24,146 nt of DNA from Melanopsichium pennsylvanicum (taxonomy: Eukaryota > Basidiomycota > Ustilaginomycetes > Ustilaginales). Within the stretch, counting starts at the first letter, position 1. Every line of letters starts with the position of its first letter. Below are positions 1-10,530 of this stretch, piece by piece. A program made the position numbers and the translations under genes. A model generated the notes under the pieces. It did not search any database and was not told the origin of the DNA. It was given only the letters and a program-made list of their open reading frames with translations. The DNA lies in contig OAPG01000043.1 in NCBI GenBank assembly GCA_900208305.1, forward strand, positions 1 through 24,146. Direction: 5' to 3'.

Positions 1-845
1 AATTGATTTAAGTTCAGTAAGAGTAAGTAGAGTATTAATATTTACATTAGATACAGGTGTATTAGTAATAAGCCTCCGGCGGTATCACGAATCCAACCAC
101 CTTTTTTAACAATACCTCGAGCCCAATAAATAGTTTTACTCATAAGTCGTGAAAAAGCTGCTGTAGAATGCATAATATTGATAAGTGTAAGAGTATCACC
201 TTCTTTATATAAATGTAAAGTTTACTCCAAATAATTGTACTTAATTTAGGATCATTAGAATCTACAATATTCGTTCCAGCTACAAACATTTTATTATAAG
301 TAGGTTTATAATAAAAGAAAAGATATTGTTCAAGAATAGTAATAAAAAGTTCTTTTGTGATAGTAATAGTATCTAGTACTTCTTCTGAAATAATAATAGA
401 GTTATAATTCCTTTATTTCAAAAATCTTTAATAAAATAAGATTTTGAACGTTATAACTCCCATTTGCGTGTTCTCGTACCCGTTGTGCTAGTGATTTACT
501 TTGTCCGATATATGTATCCTTTGTTGGATCCTGCGAATGAAGTAGGTAACAACCTGGTACTTTAGTACCAGTTGAAGAGCTTGATCTTACTACACTACGG
601 AATAGTGAACTATTATCAGATCAGCACTACTACTAGATAGAGGCAGTGTAATACTATTTATAACAATACCTTCAAAATTGTAACTTTATCTGTAACTACT
701 CCTTCTTTAAGCCCTAGAGCATAACTAATATTCTTAGAAGTTGTCCTGTATTATTTGCAATTTCTTGCATTACAAAGAGACTTCGTTTGAATCGTTCATC
801 TTGCTCTTTATTTGACTCTTTAAAGATTACGTTTGTGTATTTCAT
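1..845 (-). pseudogene. GIY-YIG endonuclease-like ORF A, left copy, cut by window start
   Basis: Left-arm mirror of the ORF at 22767-23799. The ATG is at 845 and the C-terminal part is lost at the window edge. The GIY-YIG core is readable on the minus strand as PGCYLLHS followed by TYIGQSKSLAQRVREH. The frame is broken more than once. In the stretch encoding EQYLFFYYKPTYNKMF (about 290-330) this copy keeps the frame, because its T run is one base longer than in the right arm. It also lacks bases relative to the right arm near 680. Confidence 0.7.
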
Positions 846-1069
846 TGGTTAGTATATTTTATTTCGGTAGGATGTTCTAGTTAATTATACTTATTATCAG
901 TATATTTCTGAATCATACAATAATTATATTCATTTATACATTAATATTCAACTATATTTTGTATAATATTTTTATACATTAAAAGTTAACATATATTATT
1001 ATTTGCTTAAAAAGGCATAGTTTATTAAATAAGTATACCTTCTTATACGAATGTGTTAATATTACTAAC
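846..1069. other. AT-rich spacer between ORF A and cox2 relic
   Basis: This 224-bp AT-rich stretch separates two divergently oriented relics. It has no coding signature, tRNA or GC hairpin that I can recognise. The mirror copy is 22543-22766. Confidence 0.6.
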
Positions 1070-1423
1070 TGGTCATACGAGTACTCAGATTTCATTAATG
1101 AAGATGGAGAATCAATCGAGTTTGATTCCTACATGGTTCCTGAAACAGATCTAGAGGATGGACAACTACGACTACTAGATGTAGATAATCGAGTTGTAGT
1201 ACCAATCGATACACACATTCGATTTATTGTTACGACCTTATCCATGATTTCCCGTTCCATCTCTAGGACTTAAAATCGATGCGGTCGACTAAATCAAACA
1301 TCTGTGCTTATCGAGCGTGAAGGAGTGTTCTACGGACAATGTTCAGAGATCTGTGGAGTATATCACGGATTCATGCCTGTAGCTATTGAGGCCGTAACAC
1401 CAGAGAAATACGGATTGATAGCC
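1070..1423 (+). pseudogene. cox2: Decayed cox2 3' fragment, left copy
   Basis: Translation gives the C-terminal half of cytochrome c oxidase subunit 2. It begins at the Trp of WSYEYSDF, continues through the loop ending [14 protein letters not shown], then after breaks gives LGLKIDA, and finally the CuA motif [20 protein letters not shown]. Frame is lost where VTGADVIHDFAVPSL is expected (about 1231-1260), several bases are missing between LKIDA and RLNQT (about 1282-1290), and seven bases are missing just before the end (after EKY, about 1410). No in-frame stop or 5' half is present. Compared with the intact 3' end at 23973-24146, most differences are at third codon positions, so it once evolved as a functional gene. 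Confidence 0.85.
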
Positions 1424-1953
1424 CCCCCTTCTCTTCTGATCATTTAAAAGTATCTTTGGTACTGGTAACTCAAATCTATTTATACTAAAATGGATTATAT
1501 TCCGTGGAGTGATACTAACATGATGAAAACGAACCGTCTAGTACTTAATGATATGTATAATTTGAATTATAATTATACTAGTATTAAAAATTGATTTTGA
1601 TAAAAAAGGAAATTACTACACCTACTTAAAGAACCTATAAAAATACTGGTATTACTTACTATGAAGTGTCTAAAAAGTAAATCCTTGTTAATAAAAGTAC
1701 GCACAATACCTTTGCTCCGATCTCAGTTTACTAATGAATCCGGGGTATATATTGTGCAACATAATCTATCTGAAGACGGGTAGTGCTACGGACTTTTAAC
1801 GACGATTTGGTAATCACTACAGTTCTATTCGAGATCTTTATGATAATGGTGAAAAAGAATTCAAATTCCATAAGACACTATTTGCAAACGGTATCTATAA
1901 TTAGAATTGTAAAATTGGTAAGACTACTAATAGCTACTACTATTATTTTAGTC

Positions 1954-1964
1954 GCGCCAGCGCA
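1954..1964. repeat. GC 11-mer GCGCCAGCGCA inside ORF C
   Basis: This is one of three copies per arm of a GC-only self-complementary word embedded in otherwise AT-rich DNA. The others in this arm are at 3822-3832 (in rps3) and 10520-10530 (in the L2449 intron). Confidence 0.9.
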
Positions 1965-2024
1965 GAATGGCATACAAATGGTAGCTTTAACAACGATAGC
2001 AAGCTATTCCATGTACTTCAACAA

Positions 2025-2050
2025 TTTCAATTTCAATTTCAATTTCAATT
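2025..2050 (+). repeat. TTTCAA hexanucleotide microsatellite
   Basis: Four full TTTCAA units plus a partial one lie in frame in ORF C, encoding alternating Phe-Gln. The mirror copy is 21561-21586. Confidence 0.95.
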
Positions 2051-2480
2051 TACTCAGTATGAAGAACGTATGTATGAACAAGCAATTATTCATGCTGTGG
2101 GACGAATGTAGGACAAGAAGTATATTTTAATGTCAACTGGTATTCTAGTAAATAATTTAAGAAGAATCATAAGACATTCAAGCGATCACTCGTGATACTG
2201 ATAAAGTGTATGATTTCTCTTCAATTCGACGAACAGGGCTACTACTAAGTATTGAAAAACGAAATATTCAGACTTCTATAAATTATATGACTTACCATAA
2301 ATCAGATCTTATTGGACAAAACAGGAATGGCTACTAGTAGTTAAATTAGACCAATTGAAAGCATTACGATTACTACTTTATATTTATAATCAGAAATTTA
2401 TACTTATTATAAAACTACTAAATCATATTTCTAATTTCACCATCTTATTAATCTAGGCTAATAAAATCAGATATTTTTTA

Positions 2481-2510
2481 TTTAGTTTTAGTTTTAGTTT
2501 TAGTTTTAGT
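2481..2510 (+). repeat. TTTAGT hexanucleotide microsatellite, five units
   Basis: Five perfect tandem TTTAGT units lie in the spacer between ORF C and trnG. The mirror copy is 21101-21130 (ACTAAA). Confidence 0.97.
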
Positions 2511-2573
2511 TGCGATACTTTAATAATAAATATAGCAGTACAGGGTATAAATTTTAGAAATCTATACATATTA

Positions 2574-2644
2574 TACTAGTATTCGGAATCGAACCGAAAA
2601 TGTGAGAGTGGAAGTCCCAAGTTTTACCATTAAACTACACTAGC
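2574..2644 (-). tRNA. trnG: tRNA-Gly(UCC), left copy
   Basis: Mirror of the copy at 20967-21037, identical in structure: 7-bp acceptor with two G-U pairs, anticodon loop CTTCCAC, T-loop TTCGATT. No CCA is encoded. Confidence 0.95.
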
Positions 2645-3097
2645 TTTATAATCTAATTATTTCTTTATTTATAATTCAGACTCCGCTCATTTAAAGACTA
2701 TATAATAATTTATATCCCTATATTAAAATGCGCGCGCTACTATATTTATTACTGTTATAAAATCGAAAATAAAAACAAAAAAATAAGCGGCACAAATGCA
2801 TTTATATAAAAAGAATCTTATATATATATGTGGACTTTTTACCTATCCCCGTGCCGTTCCATTTTTATAGGCAGCGCTATGCGCCCGGCGCGGGGTTTTT
2901 TGTATAATTCTAATTCTATCAATATTGTACATTAAAAATAGAATACAGTCCACGCCAATAAAATATTGAATTAATAGTCCGTATTATTAAAAATAAGAGA
3001 AAATTGTAGTTAATAGGCGTTATAAAAATCTTCAATTGGATGTTTTTTTATTCTACAAAAACGAAGGGGAAGCGGTTAATTATCGATATTAAGTTAA
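2645..3097. other. Spacer trnG-rps3 with GC double hairpin, left copy
   Basis: AT-rich spacer whose only structured element is the GC-rich double hairpin at about 2847-2895. A short GCGCGC run lies near 2730. No gene is recognised. One A/T-run difference from the right arm lies near 2725 and another near 3058. Confidence 0.6.
2847..2895. repeat. GC-rich double-hairpin element, left copy
   Basis: Mirror of 20717-20765. CCCC/GGGG outer arms enclose a TGCC/GGCA stem, an AGCGCT palindrome and a GCGC-CGG-GCGC hairpin. Confidence 0.65.
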
Positions 3098-3925
3098 TTA
3101 ACTATATTTAGATCGTTGACAGATCCAAACTTTTACAGTAAAAGCACCTAGTTCATTTTTAGTTGTAAATTTACTGTAATCAATAAAGGCTTGTGACAGT
3201 GTAATATTATTAGGAGAACGTTGGAAAGAACCAATTAGACAAGATTTAACAGTAATACGTGGAATTACTGTTTCAGTAACTAGTCGTCCTGAAACTTGTA
3301 CTTTAATACCACTAATATGTGCTGGTAGATTCGTTTTATGTAGACTTGGATTAGTTAGAATAGCTTCTTGGAAATCCATGAAAGTATTACTTGGTGCATT
3401 GTAAGCAAGATATTGACTTAGAATATCGCTATTTAGATATGGATAATATAGTCGAGTAGCAATAACATTTACTTCTTTTTGATATAGTTGAGCAAGTGTA
3501 GTGCTTAGTTCTGCAAAGTTTTTTCGGAATGATCCGTCTGTAACTTCATTATTAGAGGAAATTTTACTGTTAGAAGCAGTATAATAAAAAAATGGAATAG
3601 TAACTTTACTATTAGTATGACTAAAGTTCGGTTTACTGATAATAAAATAAGAAGTAGATACATTACTACTTACACCTAGCCGATTAGTATTTGTATTTTT
3701 TTTCTTTGTTGTATTATTTAGTGTACCAAAGTAAGCATTAATGATACAAATAGCACTATTATTTAGTGATGTATTTCCAGATAGAGTTGAACCTAGTCCT
3801 GGAGATTGTTTACTAAATGAATGCGCTGGCGCCACTCCATAATTATTCATTTGCATTTGTGGTTGTTGTAGACGTCCACTACTTTTTAGGTAAACATTAG
3901 GAATTGTTGGCATAATAATATTCAT
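3098..3925 (-). CDS. rps3: Mitochondrial ribosomal protein uS3 (rps3), left copy with altered C-terminus
   Basis: Mirror of 19686-20504. One base is missing in the A/T run at about 3105-3110, just at the stop codon, so the reading frame runs on for three residues (ending SKYS rather than S). Because the right copy ends exactly after the conserved C-terminal ITVKSCLIGSF and TVKVWI segments, the left extension is best read as a single-base sequence error or mutation. An ATG at 3925 is preferred as start over an upstream GTG at 3946. See the right copy for the full description. Confidence 0.85.
   Translation of the reverse strand: MNIIMPTIPNVYLKSSGRLQQPQMQMNNYGVAPAHSFSKQSPGLGSTLSGNTSLNNSAICIINAYFGTLNNTTKKKNTNTNRLGVSSNVSTSYFIISKPNFSHTNSKVTIPFFYYTASNSKISSNNEVTDGSFRKNFAELSTTLAQLYQKEVNVIATRLYYPYLNSDILSQYLAYNAPSNTFMDFQEAILTNPSLHKTNLPAHISGIKVQVSGRLVTETVIPRITVKSCLIGSFQRSPNNITLSQAFIDYSKFTTKNELGAFTVKVWICQRSKYS
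3822..3832. repeat. GC 11-mer inside rps3, left copy
   Basis: Complement of GCGCCAGCGCA, in frame in rps3 and encoding Ala-Pro-Ala. See 19779-19789. Confidence 0.9.
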
Positions 3926-4402
3926 TTTTATTCTTAAAATGCGCACTAGGCGCGAGTAAAGAAATGCTATGTATAAAATGATTTTTCACTAGGGGAAAAC
4001 GAGAATAGAATTAATATTATCACTTTATAAGCCCTACATTTTTCTTGCCGTTATAAAATTTCATTACAACTTTTAGTGGTACTATTTCTATTCGATTTAG
4101 TAAAAAGAAAAAGGGGTACAATAACCAGAAAGGAGGAAGTATTTACTATTTTTAGTTCCCGTTATAATAAATTATAATCCTTTTTTGCGTCACTAAAATC
4201 GTAGATTTTATTTTATATACTATTTTTGTGCTAATATAATATCGGATCTATTTTCTAAGGCGCGTCCCATAATACCCTTCAATTTGAATGGTACTTTTTA
4301 TTCACCGTATATACTTTAACATCATCACTATTCTATAGTGTGTACTGTATTAACATCGTTTTCATTTATAGTATTAGATTATACTGTTAAACTATGAAAA
4401 TA
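3926..4402. other. Spacer rps3-trnN, left copy
   Basis: AT-rich, with a GCGC-type hairpin (GCGC, 5-nt loop, GCGC) right upstream of rps3 at about 3942-3954 and a GGCGCGTCCC run at 4259-4268. No coding signature is seen. Confidence 0.6.
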
Positions 4403-4474
4403 AGGCACTAGAAAGAATCGAACTTTCGTTGAACGTATTAACAGTACGCCACATTACCACTATGTTATAGTACC
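4403..4474 (-). tRNA. trnN: tRNA-Asn(GUU), left copy
   Basis: Mirror of 19137-19208. Anticodon loop CTGTTAA, 7-bp acceptor, T-loop TTCGATT. Confidence 0.95.
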
Positions 4475-4859
4475 GACTATTAAAATATTTATACCGCTCC
4501 TACTATCCTATACAACTATAATAAATATAAGTAGAGTGCAAGGGTAAAATGAATTATTCATGGTTACCATCCATAAACTAAAAAGAATATCCCTGATAAG
4601 GTTTATCACTTATATATTTTATAAGTTCTTATTTTACTTTAGCTATCACCCACCGGAATATGTTTAAGTACGTAGTATTTACTAGCAATAAATTTAGAAT
4701 ATTTACAGTAGCATCAACACTCTTTTATTAGGTTATTTTTCGTTTTTTTTATTAAGCTTTTTCATAAATTCTCGAAAATGAAAATCTTTTTATCCCGTGC
4801 CTTAGAAAATATCGAGATATTTTAGTAGCAGCACAGATATAATATCTTATCTTCTTTAC
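4475..4859. other. Spacer trnN-ORF B, left copy
   Basis: AT-rich, with no gene recognised. A TAAGGCAC-type run near 4796-4803 shares the phrase CCTTAGAAAATA with the spacer on the other side of trnN. Confidence 0.55.
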
Positions 4860-5710
4860 TATTTTATATAGGTGTTTATGATAGAGCCTCCGGCGGTATT
4901 ACGATACATACCTCCACGACTAATAACTAGAGCTACCCACTTATAATAATGATCAAGAATACTATCCAGTGTTTTATGACTAGTACAAATTTGTATTATA
5001 GTATAAGTAGAATTTTATAGCCGGTATACATAAACCTTCTTACCAAATAGAACTTTGATCATCTCTCCTACTTTAGGACCCTTGATTAGAAGCGGACTAT
5101 AATTAAAAAAGGATATATAGCTCGATAACTATTAGAAAGAGATCAATACTAATAGAATTTTCTTGTAGATGTTGTAGATTTTCTCATCTACAATCCAAAG
5201 TGCAACACGACTAGGTTATTAGTTGAAATGTTAATTAGAAAATATTTAGTAGTTTTTACTTTACCTCGGACATGTTGATAAACTCGGTTTCCAATATGAA
5301 CTGATTGACCAATATAAGCAGTAGGTTCGTCAAAAGTACCTAGACCATAACAACCAATAACACCTGTTTTTTTATAAATAGAACCGCAAAAAAAAAGAAA
5401 ATATATGTAACATATTTACATTTACTATGTGGAATCGATAGATGAAGAGTCTTTTTATTGTTATCTTATCCATTTATTTACACAGAGCTAGTATATCTTA
5501 CATAATTTTATCTGACGTCCTTCCAGTGAAAGTATTTGTTTAAGACTTTGTATTGTAACTGGTTTGTTTGTATTGTTCTTAAAGATTTCTTTTGCAATAC
5601 AATCCCGTTGATACAGATCCTTAATAAACTCTTTAGATACTTCTTTTATTTACTATTACTTTTATACAGTACTGCACTATTGCTAGTTAGCATAACCCGT
5701 TTTTTTTCAT
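4860..5710 (-). pseudogene. Decayed GIY-YIG endonuclease ORF B, left copy
   Basis: Mirror of about 17902-18752. Readable blocks are IGCYGLGTFDEPTAYIGQS and the C-terminal RGGMYRNTAGGSI. Stops and frameshifts separate them. See the right copy. Confidence 0.65.
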
Positions 5711-6050
5711 TAAGTTGAATTATTTAATTACACAAGTACGGGCCGGTCCAGACTATTATATTAATTTATTATGGTCAACACTCGCTGATGAACAGATGTT
5801 GAATACTCGTCCCCGCCGATAGGTAAATATTTTCTTTTTAAGGGTGCTTTCAATTATAACAGGAAAGATAAAGATTCGAACTTTATAGTAAATTACTAAA
5901 TTTACAGTATACCGCAATGTTATATAATAGATAGGGGATAATAATATTGACCCACTAACCAGTATTATAGTTGAAGTTGAAAAGAAATGGAACAATAATA
6001 AGTTGAAGGAGTATATTAAGTAAAAATACTACTTTTAAACATGTGTAATT
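5711..6050. other. Spacer with tRNA-Tyr-like relic, left copy
   Basis: Contains a tRNA-like relic around 5863-5919 on the minus strand (mirror of 17694-17750) and short GC runs. A long open frame crosses it, but it shows no conserved protein and contains TTA codons, so it is not called a gene. Confidence 0.5.
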
Positions 6051-6124
6051 TCAGACTGGAAAGACTTGAACTTTCGACTATCACTCCCAAAGTGATCGCC
6101 CTGAACCATTAGGCCATCAATCTG
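6051..6124 (-). tRNA. trnP: tRNA-Pro(UGG), left copy
   Basis: Mirror of 17489-17562. Anticodon loop TTTGGGA, 7-bp acceptor CAGATTG/CAGTCTG, T-loop TTCAAGT. Confidence 0.95.
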
Positions 6125-6572
6125 TTAAAGCTAGCTTTAAGATTGCAGCATATATATATTACTAACAATCAGTATAAATATTGCCTATCCTATTTTGCGC
6201 TTGCGCGCGGATATTTTCATTTTCTAGGGCACCGAAGGCTATAAAAATGGCATACTAAAATGGGTATAGAAAATCGAATAATTTATTATAAAAAGAAATT
6301 CAATTCTTTTCTTTTTTAGGATAGTGGTACTAAATTTTACATTACATAAATTTATAAGCCCACAGTAATTACATTTTATTAATCGGCTGTTCCCCTCCGG
6401 GGAACCGGGAATAGTAGACAATGTTTTACGATTAAGTAAATCAATAAATTAGTAGTACTAAACTGAATATATTACTATACTTACATTTGTACCCTATACG
6501 TATTTGATGCACATAACTTTATAGAATATAATATAGTTTTTAAGCTAAGTTATATAAGATATGTGATAAAAT
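6125..6572. other. Spacer trnP-rnl 3' end, left copy
   Basis: AT-rich spacer with three GC clusters, including the perfect hairpin GTTCCCC-TCC-GGGGAAC at 6389-6405 and a GCGCTTGCGCGCGG run near 6196-6209. No gene is recognised. Confidence 0.6.
6389..6405. repeat. GC hairpin, left copy
   Basis: A 7-bp perfect stem with a 3-nt loop (GTTCCCC/GGGGAAC) in AT-rich spacer. Mirror is 17208-17224. Confidence 0.85.
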
Positions 6573-6801
6573 ACGAAGAAGTAGTCTACTTCTTATTTCT
6601 TGTAATCTAATAAGGTGTGCTTCGTGCTTAAGATGCTTTCAGCGCTTATCTGTCATGATTGTGGCTACCCTACGGTGCCATATCTAAAAATAGACTTAAC
6701 AATAGGTACACCATGGAATCATCCCCAGCGGTCCTTTCGTACTAACCGGAGGTCCTTAATCGATTACTTTTTCCTTCAGAAGATAGGGACCATACTGACT
6801 C

Positions 6802-8292
6802 CTAATACATAAATATACTAATTTGCTTATTTATGGTATGGCCTATTTAATGTTATTGTAATATAGTTATATATTACTTCTAATTATTTCTAATTAGTTC
6901 GGACTATATCTTATCTTAATATCCTTCTTAAGATGGAAACACATAGTCTCTGAGGATCCTACTAATTTAATCTAGATTAAATATTGGTTTCCTGCTGATT
7001 GCCTAATTTCTTAGATTCTTACTGAATATTATCTAGTACTAAGAACTTTAAAGGTGTTCCAGCATACAGTTTCCTTACGACGCGAGTCTTATCTTCTGTT
7101 TTTGTTTTATTTATTTATTTATTTAACAGCGGTAGGGGACATAATTTATACACCTATTTAAGTTTATGGTTACAGAATAGTTTCCCTTGATAAACTTGAT
7201 TATATTTTCGTACTCGTTTTAGGTGAGTACGACTGATGCTATATTTCATTTCACAATCTTTTACAGTGTTTTCATAACTAATAAGCTCTTTAGTATTTGC
7301 GTTATAAACCCAAATACCTCGAGATCGATTATTTGAAACTTCTAGTTCTGTATTTACATTTACAGAATTTAGAATTAGATTACTAGTTAGAGGTTCAGCT
7401 GAAAAGTAGAATTTGTGTTGTGATGTAACCCAAACCATTTGATTATCAAAATGCCCTTTCAGAGTATCATACTGAATAGTATAATGTGAGTTATCCATAC
7501 TAGTAATTCCAATTCGACTGGTTTCTTTAAGTCCAAATAGAACTTTTTCAGTATTAGGAATAATAGCTTTATTTTTATCAATTTCATATTGATAAAACAT
7601 AGTACTAATTTTCATTCGATCTTCTTCAGACTTCATAGTTCCACTATTACTTGATACCATAAGACTACGATTTAGTGTAGGATTTAGCATCATCCAGAGT
7701 TGTTCCCAACCTTGAATAGTTGCTTTATCTAGTTTACTACTAATATTATATTGAGGGATTAGTAGTGTAAAATTATCAATTCCATAAGTAAAAAATAGCT
7801 GATGCTAGATCTTTACTTACTTTACTACTATTACCTTCTAGACTAGCCTTAACACGTCCTGGCATAAAGTACTCTGTTCGTCGACCCTTATTAGTAAAGA
7901 ATCGTAGAGCAGAACCAACGTAAAACATACCAGTAGTTTTACACCAAAGTACGTAAACACCACCTTTATTAGCAAGTTCTTGTTGAGCTTTAGCTTTATC
8001 TGTATTAAGATTATAAACCTTAATATCAGGGTGTAGTGAATAACGTTCTTGGATATTCTTAATTCGTTGAATTAGAGATGTAAAAAGAATAGGATATTTA
8101 GCAATAGTTGTAATTGGAATAAAGAAGTCTGACGAATTAAAATAAATTCGTTTCATAATTTTAATAAGTGCTGTTGTCATGATGTGAATTGAAATTAAAA
8201 GAGATGTATCCTAATTACTATGCTTGCTGTTAAATAATAATTTGAATTAACCTAGTGCATAAGTTGGGAAATAAATTAATTAATTAAATTTC
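6802..8292 (-). ncRNA. Group I intron L2596, left copy
   Basis: Mirror of 15321-16811, with the same boundaries, P1 pairing and ORF. Confidence 0.88.
7154..8180 (-). pseudogene. L2596 intron GIY-YIG endonuclease with one frameshift, left copy
   Basis: Mirror of 15433-16459. It carries the same single-base frameshift in a six-base homopolymer (left coordinates 7790-7795), which splits the protein into a 134-residue GIY-YIG half and a C-terminal half with a NUMOD-like repeat. That both arms share this break suggests it predates the duplication or that both derive from one consensus. Confidence 0.8.
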
Positions 8293-8384
8293 ACGTCGTA
8301 TTGAACCCAACTCGCGTACCTCTTTAATCAGCGAACAGCTGAACCCTTCCAAGCTACTACACCTGGAGGATGAGATGAGTCGAC

Positions 8385-9553
8385 CATTTTCCTCTTCATC
8401 ATTATTAGAATAAAATGGAGATCTAATATAAGGGGAAATAGCAAATCTTATTTGCCCCCGATGAAAAGTGTAAGTTGTTTATACTTACGCCATTAGTCAC
8501 CTAATGGATTAGACTATATCATCAATTATACTACAGTTTACGTGGTAGTTTATATTGCATAGTTGAAATAAGATGTGGCTTAATAAGATCATGTAGCTTA
8601 TTAGCATCACTTGTTGTAAATTGAACCACAAATTTATTCTTATGCTTTACTACTTTACTCTTAAACCCAAATTTTAGGTTTAGTTCTTCGCTAATCATTT
8701 TATTTTCATCTTGACTATATCCTTGAGTATGTAGAGTTAGTACACGACCTTCTCGATGAAGACTTCCATCCCCCATTACCCAGTATGCTAGACCAACTTC
8801 ATTTAGGTGATTAAGAATAATACCAGGATTGATAGTTTTCTTAGTAACACCACCGTTAGATGAAATATTATAGAATAGATCCCAAATAATAGAGAAAGAT
8901 GTGTGACTAAATGTCTTAAACCAATAACTCTTCACTTCACCTTGTTTAGGTCCATGAATATGTTTTCGAATTCCTGGTTCAGTCATAAAGCAATATTCTT
9001 TACACTCTTGGAATAGATGGAATAGAAACTCTTTTTGATCAGCTCCTTGTTCAAACTTAACTAGAGCTTCGTGACTTACACGATACATAGTTGCATCGCT
9101 TAGTACCATACCTAGAATAAGTTGAAACAGTTTAGAGTCGATCATAGGGAGACTTTTCTTCCAATCTTGCCAATATTTAGAATTAAAATGGTAACCATTT
9201 CGAGTATTAGTAATCTTCTTCATTATTTTAGATTGCATGAGAAGTACGCCAGTATGCCACTAATTTATATAATTAAGGTAAACACTAGCTGGTGAACAAA
9301 TACTGGATATCTCGAAGATGTTTCCAGTTCCTATACTAATGCAAAATAAAATAAGGTATAATTGTCGGGCGCTCGTGGAAGGATTATTGTTGGTATTACT
9401 CACCTTCTAGTCGTTGAACCTTTCTATTACAATTTAGTTAGTAAACTAAAATACCTTAATAGACTTGGCTGCGGATTGTCTTACTATTGAGTTAAGATAA
9501 TAAGAGTTTCCCGCAATTCACCCGATTTAACCTCGACTATGACTCTTTATTTA
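8385..9553 (-). ncRNA. Group I intron L2504, left copy
   Basis: Mirror of 14060-15228, same length (1169 nt) and boundaries. Confidence 0.9.
8531..9238 (-). CDS. LAGLIDADG homing endonuclease in L2504 intron, left copy
   Basis: Identical 235-residue product to 14375-15082. See that entry. Confidence 0.92.
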   Translation of the reverse strand: MQSKIMKKITNTRNGYHFNSKYWQDWKKSLPMIDSKLFQLILGMVLSDATMYRVSHEALVKFEQGADQKEFLFHLFQECKEYCFMTEPGIRKHIHGPKQGEVKSYWFKTFSHTSFSIIWDLFYNISSNGGVTKKTINPGIILNHLNEVGLAYWVMGDGSLHREGRVLTLHTQGYSQDENKMISEELNLKFGFKSKVVKHKNKFVVQFTTSDANKLHDLIKPHLISTMQYKLPRKL

Positions 9554-9768
9554 ATCGAGGTGTCAAACCGTTTGGACAATATGAACTCTCGCAAACGATA
9601 AACCTGTTCATTATTTTATTACGAATAGCACATTTAATACTATTTTTCTACATATCACTATGTAGTTTAGACTATGTCATCATTTAACCACTAATACAAG
9701 ACTAACTCTGTTGAAATCAGAGCAAGGTCCTAAAATAAAATAAATAAAGGGGGATGCTAATCAATAGA

Positions 9769-10509
9769 TTATCGCATCCGAAATTTATGTTTCATACTAT
9801 CATAGATGTATTCACCAGTAATTTCAATAAATCGTTTATATTGATTAGCAGGAATATTAATAACAGGTTTTGATTTATTTACACCCATCCAAGCATTAAA
9901 CTTGTACCGTGAATTTAGAATTTCACAAAGTTTATTTACTTAAAAATGGCTGAAACCCTGTGTATGAAATTGGAGACCATGTGAATGGCTACCATTCATT
10001 CCACCATCATCCATGAACCAACAAGCTAGTGTATGAGGGCTAATGTTTTCATATACTTTGTCATTAAGCACCGCGCGAAGCGCACCATCCTGTAGGAACA
10101 GCGGGCTTCGCCCACACCTAGATAATCTAGATCAGGATGTACAATAGTTTGAAAGCACCATGTAATATTTTCCTGCGAAGCCGCCACTAGTGTTAATACG
10201 TTTTTGTTCACGTGGTGGCGTAATAACATAAGATTTGAACTGTTCATAAACATCATGTGCAGATTCCTTACTAGCCCATTCAAACTTCATAAGATGTCCA
10301 TTCCCGCTTTTGGCCCGTTCAATTCGAGTTAAAAAAGCAAAGCTTTTTTTTTTACTCCTAGGAGATGTCCAATAGCACTATCTTTTTGAGATTCAGATAG
10401 TCCAGTTAGCGTTTATTTATATTCTTTTAAAATAATTTGAATTAGGGCTAAGTGTTTTCCCTTGTTTAGCTAGTTCCTCTTTAATAGAAATTAGCATTTC
10501 TCGTGTCAT
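9769..10509 (-). pseudogene. Decayed omega-type LAGLIDADG endonuclease, left copy
   Basis: Mirror of 13104-13844, with the same GC-hairpin interruptions. See that entry. Confidence 0.8.
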
Positions 10510-10519
10510 TTTATTATTC

Positions 10520-10530
10520 TGCGCTGGCGC
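10520..10530. repeat. GC 11-mer in L2449 intron, left copy
   Basis: Complement of GCGCCAGCGCA, just upstream of the broken omega-type ORF. Mirror is 13083-13093. Confidence 0.9.

Larger units (their letters stand above)
1490..2345 (+). pseudogene. Decayed GIY-YIG endonuclease ORF C, left copy
   Basis: An ATG at 1490 opens MDYIPWSDTNMMKTNRL. After breaks, SGVYIVQHNLSEDG (GIY strand) and FGNHYSSIRDLYDNGEKEF follow, then an EERMYEQAIIHAV helix and an RTGLLLSIEKRNIQTSINYM block resembling the NUMOD/IENR1 DNA-binding repeats that trail GIY-YIG homing endonucleases. Several in-frame stops and frameshifts interrupt it. A GC-rich 11-mer (1954-1964) and a TTTCAA microsatellite (2025-2050) lie inside the gene. 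It follows the cox2 relic on the same strand by about 65 bp. The end is approximate. Confidence 0.7.

Noticed and set aside
2481..2510. TTTTAG-type repeat as a telomere
   Set aside because: Only five units, internal to the arm and beside normal genes; it looks like an ordinary microsatellite.
5536..5718. 60-codon plus-strand frame
   Set aside because: Antisense to the ORF B relic, with no conserved feature.
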